Shown here: positions 1-9,700 of the stretch, piece after piece
Numbering within the stretch: the first letter of the stretch is position 1
Layout of the letters: the number at the start of each line of letters is the position of its first letter
Assembly (NCBI RefSeq): GCF_000003605.2
Contig: NW_003135348.1
Coordinates: 102,725 to 129,671 of the forward strand
DNA: 26,947 nucleotides
Direction of reading: 5' to 3'
Source of the DNA: Saccoglossus kowalevskii
Taxonomy: Eukaryota; Hemichordata; Enteropneusta; Harrimaniidae
Made by a program: the position numbers and the translations under genes
Notes under the pieces: model-generated
Told to the model about the DNA's origin: nothing
What the model saw: only the letters and a program-made list of their open reading frames with translations
Database searches by the model: none

Positions 1-205
1 CGTCATAATCGTATCAAAGCGTAATAAAGAGTAATAAAGCGTAATAAGGCTTATCAAAGCGTGATTTCAAGCGTAACAAAGCCTGATCAAAGCGGGATCA
101 AAGCGTGAGGAACCGTAACAAGTCGGGAAATAATTCGTCCCCCAAAGCGGCAACCAATTTGTATCAGAGCGTATCAGAGCTTATCAGAGCTTATCAGAGC
201 GTAAC
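1..205. repeat. Degenerate 10-11 bp tandem repeat
   Basis: Runs of gtatcaaagc-like units with drift (gtaataaagc, gtatcagagc, ttatcagagc, gtaacaaagc) fill most of the left edge. Units are 10-11 bases with point changes and short insertions. No coding sense was found. It may be part of a longer satellite off the window. Confidence 0.7.
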
Positions 206-340
206 ATTACTTAGGAGATCGTGATGTTTTTGGAAAAGTAAACAAAAATGACGGCGCTTTGCTCGCCGATTTAAAGCGCGGCATTCGCCGTTAGTGTGAA
301 CGGTGTATTACATCATGGTTACATTGATGCAGTCTTGGTT

Positions 341-500
341 GAAGCGGGGGAGTCGTCACCTGCGCATGCGTCAGATGGCCATAGCGTGTCATTGTTTACA
401 AACAATCGTCTACCCATGAGCCTTCGCGTTTTTAGTGTGTGTTGTTATCGTCGCTTGGGACTCAACCCGAGCGTGCGTAGGTGACGACCCTCCCGCTTTA
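341..500. mobile_element. MITE-like element, family A copy 1
   Basis: About 160 bases bounded by inverted ends: gcgggggagtcgtcacctgc at the left and the complement of gcgggagggtcgtcacctac at the right, next to tttaaataaaat. The interior matches the copies at 1903-2060 and, inverted, 4821-4982. No coding capacity; a non-autonomous DNA transposon by inference. Confidence 0.75.
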
Positions 501-734
501 AATAAAATCCCTTCCAATGCGGCCGTTTATTATTACTAAAGTTAACTATGTTGAGGGACAAGTACAAGTCGCGTGGCCTCTCACTCTCGCACTCGAAGAG
601 ATCTCGGCGGCCATTTTTGGATACTATCTATTCTCTACACATCGTATTTTATTGATATCAATACGAAGAATGTATCTTCTTACCAATGACGAGTACTTGT
701 AATGTGTACCAAACATCGAATCAAATTCACGTAC

Positions 735-779
735 TTCAGAGCAGTTCCCATAAGGTTTTGACTTCTTTTCAATTCGAGT
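735..779 (-). CDS. DEG/ENaC exon 18: PYGNCSE segment
   Basis: Small 45-base, phase 0-0 exon (acceptor tctttcag, donor GTACGT). It encodes TRIEKKSKPYGNCSE, matching the P-x-P-Y-x-x-C element that follows the palm strands. Further exons carrying the cysteine-rich region, the selectivity filter and TM2 must lie left of base 735. None was recognised inside the window, so they are probably beyond its edge. Confidence 0.75.
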
Positions 780-3700
780 CTGAAAGAAAATTAACATATT
801 TTGGTTAAAAATCCATATGGATAAGGTGTGCTATTTTCCAGTAGTGGTTATTACACTGAATGCTGTGTTGTGGCGACACCGTTTTAATTTACAACACATA
901 CAGCTCTATTATGTATATCTACAAGTAACATACGTGTTAGTAAGTATGCCCATACGTGTTAGTAAGTATGCCCATACGTGTTAGTAAGTATGCCCATACG
1001 TGTTAGTAAGTATGCCCATACGTGTTAGTAAGTATGCCCATACGTGTTAGTAAGTATGCCCATACGTGTTAGTAAGTATGCCCATACGTGTTAGTAAGTA
1101 TGCCCATACGTGTTAGTAAGTATGCCCATACGTGTTAGTAAGTATGCCCATACGTGTTAGTAAGTATGCCCATACGTGTTAGTAAGTATGCCCATACAAA
1201 TATCGAACGGGCGATGCACGACCATTGCTTAGTTCTTTACGTGTCTGCCTTACCCCGATGAAGCCAGCCCATCGTTTTTATTTTAAAGTTGTATCAAAAC
1301 TTAGTTAAAGCACGAAGGTTATCACGCATCGTGTGTTTGAAGTTCATGTAAACAACAGTGTATTTTACACGCGTTGTATACGTCGCTATGTGCCCCATAT
1401 CGAACAGGACGCGGCAAGACGTCCACTCTACCTTTAAACGCGCTTTTAATTAAAACGAGCGTTTTTTCTGCCCTTTTACACTACGATAACTTTAAGTTAT
1501 TTGAGTTTTTTTTAAGAATGTATTTTCGTCTCACCTCTCGCAGTCCTATTGATGTCACCGTCCCAGGTTTGATTGTCGTTCCCTCATCTTGTGGCAATGC
1601 AACCCTATCGCTCGGCTCTATGACAACGCGTACTCCAGCATCACGCCCGTACATACTGATGTATTCATTTTGCTCCAGGAACAGCGTCAATTTAAGACCT
1701 GGAGACAAGTATAGCAAACACTATAGTATGGTAACTAAAAGAATCACAGTCACATTGCGCGTTCGAATTTCGCGTAAACAAATAATGCACTTTAACACGC
1801 GTTGCATACGTCACATGGGACCCACATCGAACACGACATGTGGCAACGACAGTGTGTTGCTATAACTAAATAATTAGTTAGATTTCTCAGGAATATTGCC
1901 ACTCTAAAGCGGGGGAGTCGTCACCTGGGCACGCGGCAGACGGTCATAGCGAGTCGATGTTTATAAACACAAAAGTCTTTGTATTTTTTAGCGTGTGTTG
2001 TTATCATCGTCCGGGACTCAATTCCCGCGCATGCGCAGGTGACCATCCGCCCGCTTTAAATAAAATATTCTGTTTGACAATGTCTAAAGCATGTACATAA
2101 TTACGTTATGCTGAAATGTTTATAGGATAATTGTATCGAATACCATAATTTGCTCCTTGTTTGCTTGTACTTCTTACTTCGGTATTGTATTTACCGTGGT
2201 TGAATTTAAAACAGTTGCCGTATTTCTCGTCTTGAAATGTGTAAAAGTCACTGAAATATAAATAAAGCAACTGACACCCACACAATATCTATATTATGCA
2301 AACGGTATTGTGAATTTACATGTTCAAGAACACAAAAGAAACGACTGACAAGCAATACAAAAAACACAACATCTAAGAAATTATATCGAAATTACTGAAC
2401 ATTTTTTTCTGTATATTGAGTCCCATATATAAAGTTAAGACATGTACTATATATGTATAACAGTTGTATTTTGTATGAAAAACACAGTATTTCAGTATTT
2501 GCTGAAAAATCTTGATATTCAAATTATTTAATGTACTAGTGATTCAAAGTGTCTCAGGTATGAAGGTCCATGACTGTACACGGTTGCCATGGGTACTTTG
2601 ATGGATGTGTTTTACCTTGGCCCGCAGCTTTCACCGTCGTAGGAACACTGTATAACAACATCCTCAACTTGGTGACCATACGTGGCTATGTCCTCTCTGG
2701 ACGTTTTTAACACAGAGGCTAAATCACTGTAATCCGGCGAAGTGCTGAGACTCTTGAACCCGTGCCAGTCCGGAGGATTCTCTCCCTTGACCCTTGAAAA
2801 GTCATTATGTTGATGATAGCTTTCCATAAAATCACTGATTATATTCATTGACTGTGGAATAGATTCGAATATATTCGTCCAGCGTGTGTTGCCCATGTGA
2901 TCTATATTAATACAATTGCACAAAGAACTTTTATTCACGGGATATACAATTTGGGGGTTGCTGGTGCGCCAGATATTCTGCTCGACACGTCAACAGTGTG
3001 CCTTGACGTAGATGGCCGCCGAAATCTAGTTTGAGAGCACAGTCAGCTGGCGCACACGTGATAAAAAAATAAATACGATATTTACTATAAAGGGACCGCC
3101 ATCTTGAATGGAGCATACAACTAAATAAGAGACAAGTTGTGAAACGCGTTTTTTCAGATTCCTACAAATCACGATAAAAATACCAATCTTTCACAGAAAT
3201 ACGATCCATTGGGATAATATTAAGCCAACCGATAACAAATTCGATCGAATTCGGCGTTTTTGTGTGAACATCAATACAACATAAAGTCGATTAAAAATGA
3301 ATTCACTCTTCTAGTAATGTTGTTCAAATGCTTGTTAATAGTTATTAAACTATGAAAATCATTTATGCTGCATGATGCTTTTTTGTTTTGTTTTTAATAT
3401 CATGCTTACCTATAACACGTGAGCTGCAGTTTTGTTCGTCACTGTGATCTACGCAGTTTGGAATGGTATCGCATATTGCGTATTGGTAGACACACTCCCC
3501 AGATCCACAACGTCTATAATCATCGGGACACTGAGATTCAAATGCTTGGAAGGAAAGTGAATAAAGTAAAATCACTACACTACACGCCACTACACTACGT
3601 GGCATCACACTATAATAATACACTGTACGAGAATAGACTAGATAGAATATACCACACTAGACTAGACCACACACTACACAACACTACACTATAATATGAG

Positions 3701-6700
3701 GTTATTACGAGGATACTGCAAAGCATACACGAAGACAGTACAGCTGGAGTATCGACCGACGCACAGCGGCGATCTATGCGACCGTGTACTGTCTGAGTGC
3801 ATAGTTTGCAGCATCCTCGTAATAACCTTATTATTATACTTTTCCTCCCAGGGATACATCATCGAAATGCCGAAATCCAAAACGTTTAGAACAGATTAAG
3901 CGTACTTCTTTGTGTGGGGTCCGGTCAAACCCTGGGGCAGCCATGTTTATTTTTTATTATTGGAGGACGGTTCCGCGCGTAATCGTTCCATATTTGGAAT
4001 TCGCGTTTCCTAATATGGTAGGATGAAAATATCCAGTGCAATACCGCAAAATTACGGCACGCTGTAACTTATGGCGTTACGATGATAGGTGTATAATAAT
4101 ATAATACAATGCAATACAATGCAATTCACTACACCAAACTACACTACACTACACCAGACTAGACGACACCAAACAAAACACAGTGTCACATCACACTTAG
4201 TATGAACGCCAACTCACGGATAATATCCCGTCTTTCGTAGTAATACATATCCCCATTTTTCGTATTTTGACCAACGTCCCCAGTTGTTTGTTTTCGAGCA
4301 CTCAACATACACTCCCGTTTAACTGGCTTGTAAACAAATGACATACAATCGAACTGTTCTTCGAGGATGCAAAGTGTTGCACATTCTTCTACATTTGTCC
4401 TGTAGAATAATTTGTCATCGAATGCAGACAGATGTTTCCATGGGTACTCGTTAAATGCAAACATGACATTCGGCTTTTGTAGACGTAATCTTTTTTTACT
4501 TGGTATGAAATCTATAAATGAAGTTGACATCATAACATATATCGTCAGTGTATTTGCAGAAATGCTTGGTGTTAGCGATATGCAATAATTGAAGCCACAA
4601 CAATCTACTCGCTTGAAACAGAGAGGTAATATAATGTCCGCTGCAACAACAGTATGCTGGACAATGGGGACGATGTGATTGATGAACAGTACATTTGATG
4701 GTTATTATAGAAATCCTGTTGATGTGGTTTTCTGCAACTGGATTGCGCGAAAGTCGGGCTTAAATCTGTTTTGAACAAACATGGAAAGGCGGATTGCAGG
4801 TGACAAATTAACAGAAATCTTAAAGCGGATGGGTCGTCAACTGCGCATGCGCTGGAATTGGGTCCCAAGGGACATTAACAAGCACGCTAAAAACGCTAAG
4901 GTTTATGGGCAGACGCTTGTTTGTAAACAACGACGCGCTATGGCCATGTGTCGCATGCGCAGGTGACGACTCCAACCTCTTACATACCTTTCATGTCATA
5001 GTGAACGTAACTAATGTCTTCGATCGGTTGAGACTGACTCGTTCTGGATATTCCTCTATCGTTCAAATAACACGTCGCAGACGACGGATGGTAGTCAAAT
5101 GACCGACATCGAAACGATAATTCCTCGAGGCAGGCCTCAGCACATTGCATGGCAGAAAAATTGTGTATTTTCTTTTTATGGTCATCCGGCATGTGCAAGT
5201 TTGGATTCTCCCAGAAATGTAGCAAGGTTAGTTCACCGTCTGCGTCGGGAAAATAACAGGTGAACGTTAAAAGGCGCTAGTCCTCACGCCACGCATGCGC
5301 GAGATATGGCTCTCATGTTAACAAGATGGCCACTTTGACTGCTGCACAGACCAACGAGTACAAACTGAGACGTTACCGAGCTCTAAATAGGTAATTTCTT
5401 TGGTGATTGGAAGGTGTCGAAAGAGTCATCGGCGGTAATTAGTGCAAATCATCGCGCTAAGATCAAAACACGTACGATTTCCAGCAGAATAGCGCATTGG
5501 ATTGTGGGAAAATCAACGTTTATCAACATCACCCTTTAGTCATAGTAGACCCCTAAAAACCTCTATATAATAAAAACAATTATTGTTTAAAAAAAGATGA
5601 TTCGATTAAGTTATCTCACATAGGTAAAATGTTCGCTCCTAATTGACGTGTTTACATGCTAATACATTTCAAACGTGCTCATTTGCATAAACCAACGTTG
5701 GGAGAATTGAAAACTGTGAGTCCGTTGTGAATGACAAAAACACAAACAAAGAGGGCCCGTGTAGTGTATTGCAAATGTAACTCGCTGAGGAAGTTATTTA
5801 CTGAATTCTGCAAAGAAACACTGTTATGAACGATAGTCATTGAATGAAAATGAGTGTGCTTCCACGAGAGACCCGGATGTATGACCTTGTAGAGGTCAAA
5901 CACTTAAATATCATGCTCCCTTGCCTGTAATTATTCTTTTAAAGTGGTCTACCATTTCCTGCACGCCTTGAGAACCAGTTGCCTGTGTCCCATTCCATAA
6001 ATAACACTTCTCTTTACTAGACGAGTAATCGAATGAAGTACATATGAAGTCTGGATGATCGACACAGATTTTAGCACAGTCGTTAACATCTTCACAATCG
6101 ATAACGTGGTCGTAATGTGTGTATTCGTAATGCGTGCGATCATACACGAAACCAAGATGAGGTATATCTGAAGATAAAACAAACTCAATATGACTATATG
6201 TCCGACATTGTATTGTAGTACAAATAGAATCATTACTCAAATGTGCTGTTTTTGACTTCATGTCATGTTTGAACTACGCAAGTCGTTCCAGGGCCGTCTA
6301 CGCTTCGCATTATTCGAGCGATGGACGTTAAAAGCAGTCGCATCCAAGTATAACATGACCGTGTGTGTAGAAAAGAGCACACATTTGCTCGCTTTTCTTG
6401 GATGTAGCCACCAAGTGATGTACCTTAAAATGTTCTTTTTTTCTCCAGATTTGTGTCAAATTGATTTTTTTTCTCACTCCTCACAACTTTTTGGAGATCT
6501 GGCCCACAGGATTTTTCAGCAAAGTTTTCCATGCCCGTGAAATATTTTCTTGATTTTTCTCTCTGCCCAGAAATTAGAATATAGGTATAGGACTCCCTTA
6601 TTGTAAATGCAGAAACATACACTGAACACCCAAAACGCGTGTCTCTATGAAAATAATTGACCCAACGTTGTTCAATGTCTCCCCTTAAACAAATCCCCAA

Positions 6701-9700
6701 ATTATCCTCTACCCTCAAGAAATTACACGCAATTTCCCGTCCTTACAAAATTGTCGCCCGCCCTGAATGTAGAAAATTTTAACCCTGCTCTCATAAACAA
6801 TCACAGAATAGATTTTCGGCGATTAGCGTCATTTACTCCACCTGATTACTTACCTATGGAGCACTGTGAGCGAACAATCAGTTTGCACGTGTCCCATCTC
6901 ACGTTGGGGTCAGTTGTGAAACACCATGTCGAGACCGCGTCTGCTACACTATTGCGGCAATAATTATGATCCCCTATACCTGAGTACGTTCTAATAGCGG
7001 GGTCGTAGAAATGCGAGTGAGGTTGCTGATCAGTCCATTTCTGGCAAGTCAAACCACCTACAGTTGTACTCAAAAATCCTCGGTAGTCTGTGGCATGGGG
7101 TTCGTATGAGCATTCTGCACCTAATGAGTGATAACAAAGATAATCTGTATCGTGTTGGTAATCAAAAACGACCAGATCAACTAGCCGTAAACTATCTGAT
7201 AATGTTTTCCGTCCAATCTTATAAAATTATGTCATAAAAATAGATAATATCATCAAAAAGTAAATTAAAACGTACCGATACAAGAGTACCTTGATGGTTC
7301 GCCTACATCACAGTATTCAAAGCGAATGTCTTCATCGATCGTATAACACCACAGACCGCCACTATCGTCATCCGGGTTGCGACAGAAATTATGATCACCA
7401 ATACCGCCACTGGGGAAATTATTTGAGGTTCGGTCATGTGCATGAGGAAACTGTTCGCTCCACTTTTGGCAGGTTCTACCAGAAGACGTTTCTGAAACGA
7501 TACCACGGTAGTCCTGGCCAAGTGGTTTTGTATAACACTCCGATGTTCTCTGGTAAGGGACAATGTACTGCGGTGTATCTTCAGCAGCTGAGAAAACAAT
7601 TAGTTTAAAGGAATCGTGTTTAATTAGTGGGACCATGCCATCGCCAAACCATCAGTGATCACGCCGTGTAACGTGTATTGTCGTAAACACATGTAGTGCA
7701 TATAATTTCAGACGTACCTATACAGGAATGATTGCTTGGTTCACCAACATCACAGTATTCATATCGAACATCACCATCGGTTGTATAACACCAAGGACCG
7801 CTACCATCAACATCCGGGTTGCGACAGAAATTGTGATCACCAAGACCACCATTAGGATAATTATTGTGGATCCGATCATGTGCATGAGGAAACTGTTCAC
7901 TCCACTTTTGACAGGTTCTACCAGAGGACGTTATCGACTTTCTACCCCGATAGTCCTCACCAAGAGGTTTGGTAAAACACTCCGTTGTTTCATTCGCTTG
8001 CGTATAAGCATAACTGGGCGTACTCGACAAACAATTGACGCGCATTTGCCCGATGTCACAGTACTCCCAACGTATATCATGATTCATGGTGTAACACCAA
8101 GTCCTATCTCCAGCGTCTGGATTTCTACAGTAGTTGTGGTCTCCGGTGCCTCCATCCGGATCATATAGGTAGTGCTTATGTGGAGAACTTTGGCTCCATC
8201 GCTGGCATGTGTTACCGTTAACAGTAACGCTGACATAGCCACGGTAGTCTTTTGCATCCGGCTCAGCGTAACATTCAAGGCCTACAACAGAAATATACAT
8301 GTGCTACGTTCGTTACATAATTCACATTCATATTCGGGATATTTCAAGTGGTACGACAGAGCATATATTTGTTATTTAGAAGAATTCGTAAACGAACTAC
8401 ACACAACAAATGTCTAAATTATTTTTACTTTTCATTCTCTAGATAATCAACTTTTCATCAGTATTATGTAGTCAGTCATCTTGATTCTCAAGCAAAGGAT
8501 TGTGGGTAAAGTATGACATCATAGAATCTATTGTCAGAAATTGAGTAAATGATTTCATAGGATACTATTCGAGGGAAAAACAAGTTCTGTTGCTGCAGTC
8601 AAACCTTGATATCATATCTCTGCGTTCATAGTAATCATAATGCTTGTCGTTCTCTAGAAACACCCCGGATGTAAGGCTGTTAACATCTAGCAACCAACAT
8701 TCATTAGCCAGAGGCTGATAGACAAACGCCAAGCAAACAAACTGGAGTTCATTCAAACAGTTATTGGCGCACTGTTCAGTTGTGATAGTGCTGCTGTAGA
8801 GTAGCTCCGTTTCGTTATTCACAATGGTGTTACGGTAACGTTGGAATTTTATCGACATGCTATGGCTCAAAGTAGAATGGTCTGAAAAAAAGGCACATGT
8901 AAGTCTATTTATTAACCTAGTGTAGAACATGTTGACATAGCTGCATGACATTTTAGCGGATTTGATTCTTGGAATTAACAGAATCTTAATTTAGCTAAAG
9001 TATCGACTATCTCCCAGTGAGAATATACTTTCTGTTAAATTAACTACATCTTGAATTAGCGAAATAACAGATTAGCTAAATTAGCTAAAATAACATGCTA
9101 GCTAAAAAGACATGTTTTACAGTATACTATTATTTTGTGTATTTTATTAAAATCGATCTTATGTGGCAATTAAAAATGATTGAAATGTGTAATTTCGAAA
9201 TATATTTTTCCAAGAAGTAATATTAATTAATTATTATCAGGGCTAAGGGCGACACCTTACCAATAATTCGCTTGCCATAGTAGTCGAACGTATCATCATC
9301 GTACACGGCACCTGTAAATTCATCAATGCGACCTGGATTCAACTTGCAGTACATGTATTTGTCGTTGTAGTCAAAAGATAAGCAGTCGAACCCATCGTGT
9401 TCCAGACACATTGCGGCGCATTGTTTCAGAGTCACGTTCATATGCTCATGGGTTCCAGTGAACGGCATGTGGTGATTGCTGTTCTTCTTAAACAGGTAGA
9501 TAGCTGGATGTGAATATAAGAGGGAATTGTAAATAACAACACATCCAAGTGACATTCAAAATGATAATTATTTAAGTTCAATAACACAACACGAAGAACA
9601 GATAAACAATCGAAAAGTCTACTTCAATTCTACAAAACAAAGGAATGACATTCCACAAGAACAAACAAATATACGACGCAGTCAAATCAGCAAGAAGGAA

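Noticed and set aside
932-1195. Whether the 22-bp array is a CRISPR
   Set aside because: Units are directly adjacent with no spacers, in an animal intron.
1374-1865. 163-codon plus-strand open frame
   Set aside because: It spans two family C repeats and runs antisense to DEG/ENaC exon 17.
2931-3116. 61-codon minus-strand frame with several cysteines
   Set aside because: No module spacing; it overlaps a GC-richer repeat-like patch and is not needed to join exons 14 and 15.
6425-6718. Possible extra module exon between kringle 4 and PAN3
   Set aside because: Its cysteines fit no LDLa, PAN or kringle spacing, no good phase-1 splice pair was found, and kringle 4 joins PAN3 in frame without it.
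7291-8168. Plus-strand open frames opposite the kringle exons
   Set aside because: They are antisense shadows of exons 8 and 9; the minus-strand frame has all kringle cysteines and splice sites.
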